From: JAJVID01 sp050247435
GTDB lineage: Bacteria > Acidobacteriota > Blastocatellia > RBC074
NCBI GenBank assembly: GCA_050247435.1
Contig: JBFWUF010000007.1
Location: forward strand, 1 to 64,000
Direction: 5' to 3'
DNA length: 64,000 nt
Part shown: one piece after another, positions 20,290 through 29,118 of the stretch
Position numbering within the stretch: position 1 is the stretch's first letter
Layout: each line of letters starts with the position of its first letter
Program-made: the position numbers and the translations under genes
Notes under the pieces: generated by a model
Seen by the model: the letters and a program-made list of their open reading frames with translations, nothing else
What the model was told of the DNA's origin: nothing
Databases searched by the model: none

Positions 20290-21219
20290 GTGCACGAGTT
20301 GTGGTCACAAATTGTCCTGGTCTGGCAATTTGCCAGGCTTAGAGACGTAATTGACATCATCATTGTCGCCATCCTGATCTATGAGTTGCTCAGGCTGGTG
20401 CACGGGACTCGCGCTGTCCAGATGGCCATCGGGTTGGGTCTGGTCGGATTTCTATATGAGCTTTCAATTTGGCTGGGGCTGACCACGGTTCAGTGGGTGT
20501 TACGAAACGCCGTGCTCTATCTCGGCTTTGCGGTCATTGTTCTTTTTCAGCACGAGATACGCGCCGCGCTTACGCACCTGGGCAACAACATACGCTTCCC
20601 CTTCACCAACAAAAAAAGGAGCAGCAATCCGTTCGGACAGGAGTGGTATGACGAAGTAGTGCTGGCCGCCACGACCTTGGCTTCGGAAAAGACCGGCGCG
20701 CTGATGGTGTTTGAGCGCGACGTTGGGTTGAAGACTTACATCGAAAGCGGCATCAGGCTCGACGCCAAAGTCAATTACGACCTGCTCGTGACGATCTTCA
20801 ACACACACACGCCGCTGCACGACGGCGCGGTGATCATCAGCGATAACCGCGTTGCGGCCGCCTGCTGCTTTTTGCCCTTGACGCAAAACCCATTGATTTC
20901 GCGCGAACTCGGCACGCGCCACCGGGCGGCGATAGGCGTCACCGAAGACAGTGACGCGTTCGCTATCATCGTCTCGGAAGAGACAGGCGTGATTTCGTTC
21001 GCGATAGAAGGCAGATTGAAGAGGAATCTGGATGGCCCGGGTCTGCGCAGTTTGATTCAACAGGCGATGGAGCCGTGGCGCAGCGACGCTGAGTCGGAAG
21101 AACTTGAAGCTGAAGAACGCGAGCGCGAACGCGAGATTGACGCGCTGGCCGCTTCGCGCCGGCGTGATGTGACTCACTCGCCTTCGGGAGAGAGCGTGAA
21201 GGAAGGAAGTTCCGTATGA
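20290..21219 (+). CDS. cdaA: diadenylate cyclase CdaA (DisA-type DAC domain)
   Basis: The predicted 309-aa protein has three N-terminal transmembrane helices (RLRDVIDIIIVAILIYELL onward) and a DAC domain with the catalytic motifs LHDGAVII and GTRHRAAIG. It makes cyclic di-AMP from two ATP; in known bacteria c-di-AMP controls turgor, potassium and wall homeostasis. The C-terminus is a charged Glu/Arg-rich extension. GTG 20290 after GAGG is preferred because it restores the usual N-terminus; a further upstream GTG at 20230 is less likely. It overlaps cdaR by 4 nt (ATGA) and is followed by glmM, the conserved cda-glm operon. Confidence 0.95.
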   Translation: MHELWSQIVLVWQFARLRDVIDIIIVAILIYELLRLVHGTRAVQMAIGLGLVGFLYELSIWLGLTTVQWVLRNAVLYLGFAVIVLFQHEIRAALTHLGNNIRFPFTNKKRSSNPFGQEWYDEVVLAATTLASEKTGALMVFERDVGLKTYIESGIRLDAKVNYDLLVTIFNTHTPLHDGAVIISDNRVAAACCFLPLTQNPLISRELGTRHRAAIGVTEDSDAFAIIVSEETGVISFAIEGRLKRNLDGPGLRSLIQQAMEPWRSDAESEELEAEEREREREIDALAASRRRDVTHSPSGESVKEGSSV

Positions 21220-22166
21220 ACAAGCTGACGCCTTCGCGATTGCTTCATAGATTGCGCCACACGCGCATCGAGAATAAAGGGTTGAAGCTCCTCTCACTGT
21301 TGCTTGCCATTCTGCTTTTCGCCGTCGCCCAGCAACCTATCACCGATCTGCGGCTGGCCGGCGTGCCGATTGAATATCGCGGCTTGCATCCAGGCGTGGA
21401 GATCGGCGGCGACGTTCAACAGACAGTGAGTGTGCGTCTGAGAGGCCCGCGTGACATAGTCCGCTCATTGGTCCCCAACCAGTTACTGGTCGTCGCCGAT
21501 CTGAGCAACAAAGAGCCAGGCGAAAGGATAATTCAATTAACGGCGGATGAGAGTTCTCTGCCCAATAACGTCAAGGTCCTGCAAATCGAACCGGCAAGCA
21601 TAAGGATCAAACTTGAACCAACCGCAAAGAAGCGTGTAAATGTTGAGGCGCGTTTTTTAGGGCAGGTTGAAAAAGGCCTGGAAATTTACCGGGTCAGGCT
21701 CGCGCCGGGAGAGGTTGAAATCATAGGCCCTCAATCACTGGTAGATAAAATTGATCGCGTCGTAACGGAATCCGTCAACCTGGATGGTCGCAAAGCGGAT
21801 TTTCAGACATCTGTCGAAGTTGAAGTTCCGCAAGACTCATTACGAGTCAAAACTCCAAGCCCTATCAATCTTTCAGTTGAAATCGGCGAGCAACGCATCA
21901 CTCGCCGCTTCACCAACATCCCTGTCCAATGGCTTGATAAAAATGCTAATGGGCGGCTTTTGACAAAAACCGTTGACGTCGAGGTTTTCGGGCCGAAATC
22001 GGCCGTAGAAGCCTTGCGCGCCGACGACCTGCGCGTTGAGATAAATACAACCGGACTACCTTCCGGTATTGTCACTGCCACTCCCCAAACTCACTTATCC
22101 GCGAATGCGGAAAAAAGTATTGAAATCAGAAACATCGTTCCGAGAGAGGTGAAGGTGAAAAGATAG
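21216..22166 (+). CDS. cdaR: YbbR-domain protein CdaR, regulator of CdaA
   Basis: The 316-aa product has an N-terminal anchor helix (KLLSLLLAILLFAVAQQPI). Several YbbR repeats follow, each with the pattern of VSVRLRGPRDIVRSL, VNVEARFLGQVEKGLEI and VEVFGPKSAVEAL. YbbR proteins are membrane-anchored, extracytoplasmic partners that modulate CdaA activity. Its ATG overlaps the cdaA stop, so translation is coupled. It lies 69 nt before glmM. Confidence 0.92.
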   Translation: MNKLTPSRLLHRLRHTRIENKGLKLLSLLLAILLFAVAQQPITDLRLAGVPIEYRGLHPGVEIGGDVQQTVSVRLRGPRDIVRSLVPNQLLVVADLSNKEPGERIIQLTADESSLPNNVKVLQIEPASIRIKLEPTAKKRVNVEARFLGQVEKGLEIYRVRLAPGEVEIIGPQSLVDKIDRVVTESVNLDGRKADFQTSVEVEVPQDSLRVKTPSPINLSVEIGEQRITRRFTNIPVQWLDKNANGRLLTKTVDVEVFGPKSAVEALRADDLRVEINTTGLPSGIVTATPQTHLSANAEKSIEIRNIVPREVKVKR

Positions 22167-22235
22167 CGCCGTATGCTCTACCTCCTCCCCGCACTTTAAC
22201 GCCAGACTCGGCATTCAATCAGGGTTATAAAAATT

Positions 22236-23591
22236 ATGGGTGAATTCTTTGGCACGGATGGTATCCGAGGTGTCGCCGGCCAATACCCGCTCGACCAGCC
22301 GACAATCGAGCGGATCGGTTATTCGCTGGCGGTTGAATTAACGAAGCGACTGAACCGCGCCCCGCAGATCATCATCGGGCGCGACACACGTGAATCGGGA
22401 GGATGGATCGAAGCGGCTCTCGCGCGCGGCGTCTCGGCGACGCAAGCAGGCGCGCGATCCGCTGGCGTAATCACGACGCCGGGCGTCGCTTATTTGACCC
22501 GCGCGCTGAACGCAGACGCGGGAGTGGTCATTTCAGCCTCGCACAATTCATACGAGGACAATGGCATCAAGGTCTTTTCCACATCGGGACAGAAACTCGA
22601 CGACGCGGCGGAACAGGCCATCGAGCGTTACCTGAAATCCGGCGCCTCGAACCTTCCGTCCGCCGCCCCCTCTCTCACTGAAACCACAATCGAAGCAGAC
22701 ACCAGCCTCAAAGAGAAATACCTCGCGTTTTTGCGCGATGAAATCGGAGCGGGATTGAAATTGAATGGCCTGAAGATCGTGATTGATTGCGCCAACGGCG
22801 CGTCTTACCAGCTTGCGCCGAAATTGTTCTCGGCGCTCGGAGCCGGCCTGACCGTGATCAATGCCGATCCGAACGGGAGGAACATCAACCTCGACTGCGG
22901 TTCGCTTCATCCCGAAAAGTTGCAACAGACCGTCATCGAGAAGAAAGCCGACCTCGGCCTCGCTTTCGACGGCGACGCCGACCGCCTGCTGATGGTTGAC
23001 GAGCGCGGCAATCTGGTTGATGGCGATCAGGTGTTGTTCATCATGGCCGATTACCTCGCCTCGCGCGGGAAGCTTGCGGGTGACCGAGTCGTCGCAACGG
23101 TGATGAGCAATCTCGGACTCGAACTAGCTCTGGCTGAACGCGGCGTCGCGCTGGCGCGAACCGCTGTGGGTGACAAATATGTGCTGGATGAGTTGCTGAA
23201 AGGCGGCGGCAGTCTAGGCGGCGAACAATCAGGCCACATCATCTTCCCTGAAATCAGTTTGGCCGGCGACGGGATGATCACGGCTCTTGAAGCCCTGCGC
23301 GCCATCACTGAACGAAACAGCAGCCTCGGTAACCTGGCAAGCGCCTACAAACGCTACCCGCAAGTGACAATCAACGTGCGCGTCGCGCGCAAACCGCCTT
23401 TCGACACCGTGCCGCCGATCAAGGAAGCGATAAGCGCGATTGAAAAAACGATGAATGGCCGAGGCCGTCTGCTGGTGCGTTATTCGGGCACCGAAAATCT
23501 GGCGCGGGTGATGATCGAAGGACACGACGAAGCCACGATCCGCGATCAGGCCAAATCAATCGCCGAAGTCATCAGAGCGCAGATCGGATGA
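22236..23591 (+). CDS. glmM: phosphoglucosamine mutase GlmM
   Basis: A 451-aa alpha-D-phosphohexomutase of normal length. It has the GTDGIRGVAG N-terminus, the phosphoserine loop ISASHNSYEDNGIK, the metal loop DGDADRLLMVD and the sugar-phosphate loop RYSGTENLARVM. It converts glucosamine-6-phosphate to glucosamine-1-phosphate for UDP-GlcNAc, feeding peptidoglycan synthesis. In other bacteria GlmM also binds and inhibits CdaA, which fits the operon. Confidence 0.97.
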   Translation: MGEFFGTDGIRGVAGQYPLDQPTIERIGYSLAVELTKRLNRAPQIIIGRDTRESGGWIEAALARGVSATQAGARSAGVITTPGVAYLTRALNADAGVVISASHNSYEDNGIKVFSTSGQKLDDAAEQAIERYLKSGASNLPSAAPSLTETTIEADTSLKEKYLAFLRDEIGAGLKLNGLKIVIDCANGASYQLAPKLFSALGAGLTVINADPNGRNINLDCGSLHPEKLQQTVIEKKADLGLAFDGDADRLLMVDERGNLVDGDQVLFIMADYLASRGKLAGDRVVATVMSNLGLELALAERGVALARTAVGDKYVLDELLKGGGSLGGEQSGHIIFPEISLAGDGMITALEALRAITERNSSLGNLASAYKRYPQVTINVRVARKPPFDTVPPIKEAISAIEKTMNGRGRLLVRYSGTENLARVMIEGHDEATIRDQAKSIAEVIRAQIG

Positions 23592-23592
23592 A

Positions 23593-24216
23593 TCAGGCGT
23601 CGAGGTCATACGCGACTTTCAGCCAGCGTTTGACCTCGTCGTCAATTTCATCGAGCGAACTGATCGGGATTCGATGAGTGATGCGATCTTTCTTCTCGAA
23701 GCCGCCTGTGTTGATCAACCGCGCGGGCGTCTTCATGTCTCCGAGCGAAAAGCCGAGGTCAATTCGCGTGCGCGTGCTCGGTTTGATCTGAGCGAAAACG
23801 TGATTTCGATAGAGCGGAACAATCGTCTTGCCTGGACAGGCCTTCGCGTCTTTGCCGATTCCCAATCCGATCTTCAGCAACCGGTCATAGATCGGGCGCA
23901 AACCCGATTTCGATCCCGCAAACATCTCTTCGACGTATTTCTCGGCGGCCTGCAAATACATCTCAGGATCACTGTCTTCCAGTCCCTTGCCCTCGGCGCG
24001 CTCGGCTATCCACCACACCGAATTCGTGCCGAGTTTGTAATTCGCCTTCAGCCACTCGCGCCGCTCCTTCTCGGTCTTCGGCCCCGATTTTTTGACCAGA
24101 GCGATCCATTCGTCGAGCGAGCGCCCAGTCTTTTCGGGCAGAGTCTCGACCCATTTCTGAACCATCACGACGCCCGGATGCACACTGTAAATTGACTTCG
24201 CTTTCGGTTCTGTCAA
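23593..24216 (-). CDS. DUF4287/DUF5655-type protein
   Basis: A predicted 207-aa soluble protein. The N-terminal part (KTGRSLDEWIALVKKSGPKTEKERREWLKANYKLG) matches DUF4287-like helical domains, and the C-terminal part (CPGKTIVPLYRNHVFAQIKPSTRTRIDLGFSL) resembles DUF5655, a fold related to phage or nuclease accessory domains. The role is unknown. A TTG at 24216 lies 5-6 nt after GGAGGT, so I choose it over the longer frame to 24255. It is convergent with glmM with only 1 nt between stops. Confidence 0.8.
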   Translation of the reverse strand: MTEPKAKSIYSVHPGVVMVQKWVETLPEKTGRSLDEWIALVKKSGPKTEKERREWLKANYKLGTNSVWWIAERAEGKGLEDSDPEMYLQAAEKYVEEMFAGSKSGLRPIYDRLLKIGLGIGKDAKACPGKTIVPLYRNHVFAQIKPSTRTRIDLGFSLGDMKTPARLINTGGFEKKDRITHRIPISSLDEIDDEVKRWLKVAYDLDA

Positions 24217-24328
24217 TTGAAACCTCCGATCACAGCGGCAAAATGCGCAAACCATCGGGGAGTCGGTTTGACTTCCGAGCAGCTTGCGCCTTTCGTGTTG
24301 TTCAACCCTTTTGGCCTGGCCAAATTTG

Positions 24329-25105
24329 TCAGGCCGAATAGGTCAATTTGATGATCGAGAAGACCGCGCCTTGCGGGTCGGCGAGCACTGCGAAGCGTCC
24401 CACGTTCGGAATGTCCTGTGGCGGCATGCAGATGTTCGCGCCAAGCGATTTCGCCTGAGCGACCTTCGTGTCACAATCGTCAACGGCGAAATAAGGCGAC
24501 CAATGTGGCGGAACGCCTTCCATCCCGGCGGGCATCGGGAGCATTCCGCCGAACGGTTGGCCGTCCATATGAATTTCAGTGTAGGCCGGATCGCCGGTCT
24601 TCGACTTCCATCCGAAGACTTTGCCGTAAAAAGCTGAGGCGGCAACCGCGTCGCGCGTGGCCAGTTCGCCCCAGCAGAACGTAGTCGCTTCGTTGACGAT
24701 CCGCGCGCCGATGTGATTGCGGGCCTGCCAGATTCCGAAAGTCGCGCCGGACGGGTCTTGCGCGATGGTCATTCTGCCTGAGTCGAACACGTCGAACGGG
24801 TCTATCAATGTCTTCCCGCCCGCCGCATTGACGGCCTTTGCGGCCTCATCGGCGCTTTCGACAGCGACGTACAGCAACCAGTGCGGCGGGACGCCCTGAG
24901 CCACTTGTTCCTGGCTCAGTTGGGAGAGCGCCGCCACGTCTTTGCCGCGCACTTGCATCATCGAGTAGAAGGCGTCAGGTCCTATCGGAAGGTCGTTGAC
25001 GCCCCAGCCGAAAAGTTCAGAATAGAACTTCTTCGCCGCTTGTTGATCGGTTGTGCCGAGTTCGATCCAGCAGAATGTCCCCGGAGTATGTTTGCTAACT
25101 TCCAT
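24329..25105 (-). CDS. VOC family protein with two glyoxalase-like domains
   Basis: A 258-aa protein made of two tandem VOC domains (about 5-125 and 135-255). Each begins with the pattern FCWIELGTTDQQAAKKFYSELFGW or FCWGELATRDAVAASAFYGKVFGW and ends with DPSGATFGIWQ or DPQGAVFSIIK. It resembles CFP32/Rv0577-like methylglyoxal or ligand-binding proteins. Substrate and metal use are uncertain. It starts at ATG 25105 and is probably monocistronic or co-transcribed with the DinB gene upstream. Confidence 0.88.
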   Translation of the reverse strand: MEVSKHTPGTFCWIELGTTDQQAAKKFYSELFGWGVNDLPIGPDAFYSMMQVRGKDVAALSQLSQEQVAQGVPPHWLLYVAVESADEAAKAVNAAGGKTLIDPFDVFDSGRMTIAQDPSGATFGIWQARNHIGARIVNEATTFCWGELATRDAVAASAFYGKVFGWKSKTGDPAYTEIHMDGQPFGGMLPMPAGMEGVPPHWSPYFAVDDCDTKVAQAKSLGANICMPPQDIPNVGRFAVLADPQGAVFSIIKLTYSA

Positions 25106-25175
25106 TGTTGAATCTCCTTCACGGTTAGGTTTTTGAGGTTGGACGATTATCTTACCCGGCGCAGTTCTACCACCG

Positions 25176-25745
25176 TTAAGCGGCGGTGGCCAGTCCTTCT
25201 TCTTCCCAATTACGTTCGGCCCACAGATATTTCATCGCCGGTTGAGTGATCGAAACTCTGTCGCCATTGCGGCCTCTGAGCATCGAAATCTTCGACCCCA
25301 TCTCCTTCGCGTAAGAACTCAACTGCCCGCGATGATGAACTGTGTGATCGTGGAGGAAGGTCAGGTAGACAACCGCCGGGTATCTGAAGACTCCGTAAAA
25401 CGACATGTAGTTGGTCAGCTTCTTCACGTTCAGCTTTCTGACCGATTCAAGCCCTTTGTTGAACCGGCCTTCGTAGTACTCGGCCAATTCGGACATGCTC
25501 GCTGGCGGCTCCTGCATTTCGTCATCGTCTTTCGAGAACGATCCGGTCGTGATGCCGCTCAGGAGTTGAAGCTCAGTGCTGATGATGTGCCACGCCAGTT
25601 CGCGCGCGGAACGCGAGTTGGGATTTGGGCGGTAATCGCAATGGTAATCCGGGATTGATCTGAGCACGCGCAGTGTGACGATGTGGGCTTCCTCAACCCG
25701 GTTCAGGAGAAAGTCGCGGAGAAACGTCGCTTGTTCTGAAGTCAT
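25176..25745 (-). CDS. DinB family putative metal-dependent hydrolase/thiol transferase
   Basis: A 189-aa four-helix-bundle protein of the DinB/YfiT type. His residues suited to a metal site are seen in ELAWHIISTELQL and TFLHDHTVHHRGQL, the typical HxxxH region. DinB-like enzymes include bacillithiol and mycothiol transferases; others are uncharacterised. ATG 25745 follows GGAGGTG by 5 nt, so the upstream open extension to 25865, which runs through an 11-bp tandem repeat, is rejected. Confidence 0.85.
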   Translation of the reverse strand: MTSEQATFLRDFLLNRVEEAHIVTLRVLRSIPDYHCDYRPNPNSRSARELAWHIISTELQLLSGITTGSFSKDDDEMQEPPASMSELAEYYEGRFNKGLESVRKLNVKKLTNYMSFYGVFRYPAVVYLTFLHDHTVHHRGQLSSYAKEMGSKISMLRGRNGDRVSITQPAMKYLWAERNWEEEGLATAA

Positions 25746-25810
25746 AGTTACACCTCCGATTTGGTTTTCTGAGTTTTCAAAAGTTCGTTTGAGTTTGTAT
25801 GGATGCCAGC

Positions 25811-25854
25811 CAGTGTTTGACCAGTGTTTGGCCAGTGTTTGGCCAGTGTTTGGA
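25811..25854. repeat. four 11-bp direct repeats
   Basis: Four copies of CAGTGTTTGRC in tandem (25811, 25822, 25833, 25844), with differences only at the last two positions. An 11-bp period places each copy on nearly the same helix face. The array lies between the DinB gene and the stop of the 88-aa gene (25862). There is no inverted partner, unlike the palindromic families elsewhere in the window. Confidence 0.9.
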
Positions 25855-25861
25855 TTGACAT

Positions 25862-26128
25862 TCACTGGCGATATGGCCGCAGCATTTCGACTATCTGCTC
25901 GATCACACTGTCTGGAACCTCCAGCGTTGACAGGTCGGTCGCGCCGAGGATCGTTTTGATCATCCCGTCGGCGTGCAACTCAATGCGGTTTGCGCCTTCA
26001 ATGATCTCCGCGCCGGATGATTTCTTCCTGATCATCCTGGCGTCGGCGATGATTTCAAAAGCGGCGAACGGATTACCGCCCGCCGTGTCTGCGAAGCCGC
26101 TCGCCGACGGTCGAGATGAACGCTTCAT
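25862..26128 (-). CDS. small hypothetical protein
   Basis: The 88-aa product starts at ATG 26128, 6 nt after AAGGAG, which supports it being real. It overlaps the preceding gene by 56 bp in another frame. Visible sequence: a polar N-terminus, IRKKSSGAEIIEGANRIELH, and an amphipathic C-terminal helix VPDSVIEQIVEMLRPY. No family is recognised. Third gene of a small minus-strand module with the next two. Confidence 0.65.
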   Translation of the reverse strand: MKRSSRPSASGFADTAGGNPFAAFEIIADARMIRKKSSGAEIIEGANRIELHADGMIKTILGATDLSTLEVPDSVIEQIVEMLRPYRQ

Positions 26129-26741
26129 GATCGTACTCCTTCATAATCTGCCAGGCGTCATCGCTGAGATGCCCGGCGTACCTGCTCTTCTTGATTCTCT
26201 GAGTTTTATTGTCGTCCCACTCCGTCCAGCAACGCCACAAGTTCAATCCCTCGTCCGACCGCCGCCATTCGCAACCGCGCGGAGTCGGCGGCAGATCTTG
26301 CGCGATCTGTGTTGGAGTGAGCTTCTTCAGGCCGCGATGACCAGGCTTTGTTTGCACAGCTTGTTTCCGGATTGGCTTTGCTTTGAGTTTCGCCTGACCC
26401 GCCTTCGATGCGCTTCTGCCGTTTTCGACAACCGTCAGGAACGGCGCGTAACCGCTATCCATCCTGGTCTCCAATCTGGCTTCAAAAGCTTTGATCGAAT
26501 CCGGCCAGTCTTCGTCTTCAAGGCTCCGCGCCGGGGCTTCTCTTTGGGGGAAAGTCTGTTCAGCCATCTCGTCTTCATCATCAAATGGAGCGCCGTTTAC
26601 AACCGCCCGAAGCTGTGGTCTGGCAAACTCCGCGTTTGCTGATCGAATGGGCGAATCAATGGGGGTGTTGTATGCGTTTATTCTTTGCGCCGCTGAGTCC
26701 TCCGCGCTCAATGGCGCGTGGGCTGCGATTGGTTCGTACAA
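26073..26741 (-). CDS. hypothetical protein with C-terminal Trp-rich domain
   Basis: A protein of up to 222 aa. The first 100 residues are acidic and disordered-looking (FDDEDEMAEQ, SLEDEDWPD), and a basic linker follows (KAKPIRKQAVQTKPGHRGLKK). The last 70 residues form a compact-looking domain: GCEWRRSDEGLNLWRCWTEW, then KSRYAGHLSDDAW and ERLRRHGG. The acid-basic layout plus a Trp/Arg domain suggests nucleic-acid binding; this is inference. The start is a TTG at 26741 with a weak Shine-Dalgarno; an internal ATG near residue 59 is possible. It lies 20 nt after the membrane-protein gene. Confidence 0.6.
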   Translation of the reverse strand: MYEPIAAHAPLSAEDSAAQRINAYNTPIDSPIRSANAEFARPQLRAVVNGAPFDDEDEMAEQTFPQREAPARSLEDEDWPDSIKAFEARLETRMDSGYAPFLTVVENGRSASKAGQAKLKAKPIRKQAVQTKPGHRGLKKLTPTQIAQDLPPTPRGCEWRRSDEGLNLWRCWTEWDDNKTQRIKKSRYAGHLSDDAWQIMKEYDHEAFISTVGERLRRHGGR

Positions 26742-26761
26742 CCTACCGTTACTCAGCGGCG

Positions 26762-27433
26762 TTACTCTTTTGGGTCGTAGTTTGAATTCGTTTGCGCAAA
26801 TCCGGTCACGCGCGTGAGGTGCGCTCTAGGCTCGCCCACGATTTTATCCGCCAATAGACGCGCCTCCATATCCGCACGCTCCGCCATCGCGGTCTGAATC
26901 ATGTCGCTATCCAATCCGTCGGTCTTCGCTTCAAGAATCTTCTCTTGCTGCTTGCCCAAATAACGAAGCTCCAGGCGAATGAGTCTGATGACAGGATCGG
27001 CCAGCGTGATGAACAGCACGATCAGCAGCACCGCGATAAACACCGTCACCGCGCCCCACGCTATCCACTCTTCCTGGAACGGGTGTAGCGGAATGCCTTT
27101 CACCATCATGAAGTGCGTGACCAGATTGGTCAGCATCACCAGGACCAGAAACGCCATTCCGCAAATCGAAATCAGCCTTTCCATCCCCGATGAAAACGCT
27201 CGCGTGAACCCAAAAACCAGCCACACGAACGCGCCCTCGACCACGATGACCGCGAAGAGCGCTAACGCCTGTTGAAAAACATACGGCATATCACCAAAGC
27301 CGCCTCGGTAGATCATAAACGACGACACGCAACTCAATGCCGTGATGCAAAGCAGAATTCCCGCTCCGCCATAGATAACTTTCTTCCGCGCCGGATTGCG
27401 TTTAAAGGTGTCAGCCGCGCTCATGCCATTCAT
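26762..27433 (-). CDS. hypothetical four-helix membrane protein
   Basis: A 223-aa protein with four predicted transmembrane segments: IYGGAGILLCITALSCVSSF, ALALFAVIVVEGAFVWLVFG, LISICGMAFLVLVMLTNLV and AVTVFIAVLLIVLFITLA. A cytoplasmic C-terminal helix rich in charged residues follows (ELRYLGKQQEKILEAKTDG; AMAERADMEARLLADKI). ATG 27433 follows GGAGG. First gene of a three-gene module of unknown function. Such polytopic proteins with a coiled tail are frequent in integrated plasmids or phages, but no integrase or transposase is nearby. Confidence 0.7.
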   Translation of the reverse strand: MNGMSAADTFKRNPARKKVIYGGAGILLCITALSCVSSFMIYRGGFGDMPYVFQQALALFAVIVVEGAFVWLVFGFTRAFSSGMERLISICGMAFLVLVMLTNLVTHFMMVKGIPLHPFQEEWIAWGAVTVFIAVLLIVLFITLADPVIRLIRLELRYLGKQQEKILEAKTDGLDSDMIQTAMAERADMEARLLADKIVGEPRAHLTRVTGFAQTNSNYDPKE

Positions 27434-28467
27434 TTCTCGCCTCCTTCATTTGAGTCACTTTTTTTTGGAAAGGGACAGGCCTCCGGCCAGCCCCTAAGTT
27501 ATAAGAGCGTTATAGAATGATTGGCGGTCCTCCGATTTTCTCGGAGAGTCGCCAAGAGCCAAAGTGAATACAGTCAGGTCCTCGCTCCGCCGAGACGAAC
27601 CGAAAAGGCGGGAACCACTCACCCCAACGCGGGCAGCAGGGGTGAGTGGAATAACGCCATTGGCTGAGAGTGGTTCAAGTGGTGCAGGCGAGAAAGAAGA
27701 TCGTCCCTGCTTCTGGCGCCTTTCGCGCGCGTCTCCGCGCGAGTTTGATAAAAGCCGCCAGACAACAAATTTTCAGATAATCATTTTGCCCGAACGATTG
27801 ACCTCTGAAAGAGATTCAATAATGGGCGACTCAGAGTGCCTTGATAAAACCGCAGCGATTTTGAGAGGAAATCAAAACACGGACTGCGATTTCAATTTTT
27901 TCGAAGAAAACCCCGCTTCAAAGTCAGTTCGTCCGTTACGAATCCGCCAGCCTATTCCGTTTTTGATTCTTCGCTGCCTTCGTGACGGCATGGAAAAATC
28001 TCATCGGCAAGGTTGCGCGCAAACAAATTTTCTGAGAAAGTTCGCGCTGGCTTGGTCCTCAACGGACTCTTCAAAAATCTGACAATAGGAAATCAATGAT
28101 TGCGCTCTGGCAGATGAACGCGCCACTCCAACGCGAATTGGAGACGGCTATAAATCGCACTGCGTTTCATCTGTGAAACGCAGTGTACCGCAATGCGCGG
28201 CCTGTTGCAAGAGGTTTTTTCACGTTCTGAGCGATTTTTTTCGCTTGCAGTTTCACCTATAAAACGCGGCGGCGCACAGACTCTCAGCGATGTTCAAGGC
28301 GGTACGCGCGTGTGGCCTTGTATTTGCAGCCTCTTGAATGCGAGACAGGATCAAGTCAGTTTTCCTGCCCGCGCATTCTTCGCCTTGGCGGATTTGAGAC
28401 ACGGTTGAAAGCAGAGCGGAAATCTATCGCCGGCGACAATGACAGACGATAACAATAAAGAGGATGA
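27434..28467. other. 1-kb intergenic region with strong hairpins
   Basis: No convincing gene is seen. Three inverted repeats stand out. One at 27521-27555 has TTGGCG/CGCCAA outer and CTCCGA/TCGGAG inner stems. A perfect 11-bp stem CCACTCACCCC/GGGGTGAGTGG lies at 27615-27625 with 27639-27649. A perfect 12-bp stem CACTGCGTTTCA/TGAAACGCAGTG lies at 28158-28169 with 28174-28185, with a 4-nt loop. None is followed by a U-run in the plus direction. A non-coding RNA or the remains of a mobile element are possible. Confidence 0.5.
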
Positions 28468-29040
28468 ATGACCCAAGACAATAAATCCCCAGCTCGGCTG
28501 GTACAGATCGAAACGACGAGTGGGCGCGAATTGCAGCCCGGTGATGGTTCTCAATCTGAACTCAGAATGCCGCCGCTTTCCGAATGGGAAATTTATCAGA
28601 AGAAAGCATACATAGGCTTACGCAAAATAATCGGTTTTTTTTATACCAAGCACTCATACGGCGCCACGCGCCGTTGGATACTGGCCAAAACCCTGCCGGA
28701 CAAAATTCTCTATCGCTGGAAACCTTATCAGCGAGGTGGCTGCAACCGCTGCGGTTTGTGTTGCAAGATAGTTTTCCGCTGCCCGTTTTTCCACGAAGAC
28801 CAACACACGACGGCTTGTATGATCTACACCTCGCCGAAGCACGCGCCACCGCCGTGCGTGGTCTTTCCGGTTGATCCGATTGATCTGGCTGAAGTCCAGC
28901 GCGAGGTCGCTCCGGCGCCCTGCCCGTTTTATTTTGAAGGGCAGCCGGAACATCCGACGACGTGGGGGGCGATCAAGGCCGAGATTCGCGCCGAGTGGGG
29001 CAAGCGCGTGGACAAGTTGAAAGAGGCTTTTGATTTCTAG
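28468..29040 (+). CDS. YkgJ-type Cys-cluster (Zn/Fe-chelating) domain protein
   Basis: A 190-aa soluble protein. The central motif GGCNRCGLCCKIVFRCPFF has the CxxCxxCC pattern of the YkgJ zinc- or iron-chelating family; later Cys in TACMIYTSPKHAPPPCVVFP and APCPFYF complete the site. Members are poorly characterised; some are linked to Fe-S or flagellin lysine methylation. ATG 28468 lies right after GAGGATGA. It is alone, with a hairpin after its stop. Confidence 0.85.
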   Translation: MTQDNKSPARLVQIETTSGRELQPGDGSQSELRMPPLSEWEIYQKKAYIGLRKIIGFFYTKHSYGATRRWILAKTLPDKILYRWKPYQRGGCNRCGLCCKIVFRCPFFHEDQHTTACMIYTSPKHAPPPCVVFPVDPIDLAEVQREVAPAPCPFYFEGQPEHPTTWGAIKAEIRAEWGKRVDKLKEAFDF

Positions 29041-29057
29041 CAACCCGCGCAAATAAA

Positions 29058-29095
29058 AATGGAGAAGCGCAAGCCCGAGGCCGCGCTTCTCCATT
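29058..29095 (-). terminator. rho-independent terminator for the minus-strand gene at 29119
   Basis: A perfect 13-bp inverted repeat AATGGAGAAGCGC/GCGCTTCTCCATT with a 12-nt loop. On the minus strand it is followed by ATTTTTATTT, a good U-tract. It may also help end the plus-strand YkgJ-type gene. Confidence 0.85.
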
Positions 29096-29118
29096 GATCA
29101 ACAGATCAACTCCCTTTT

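Noticed and set aside
27615..27700. TPP or other metabolite riboswitch around GGGGTGAGTGG and GGCTGAGAG
   Set aside because: The second conserved half of the TPP fold is not found and no thiamine gene follows.
27564..28082. 172-aa plus-strand frame in the gene-poor region
   Set aside because: Protein is Arg/Ser/Pro-rich with no domain, no Shine-Dalgarno, and it covers the strong 11-bp hairpin; more likely chance.
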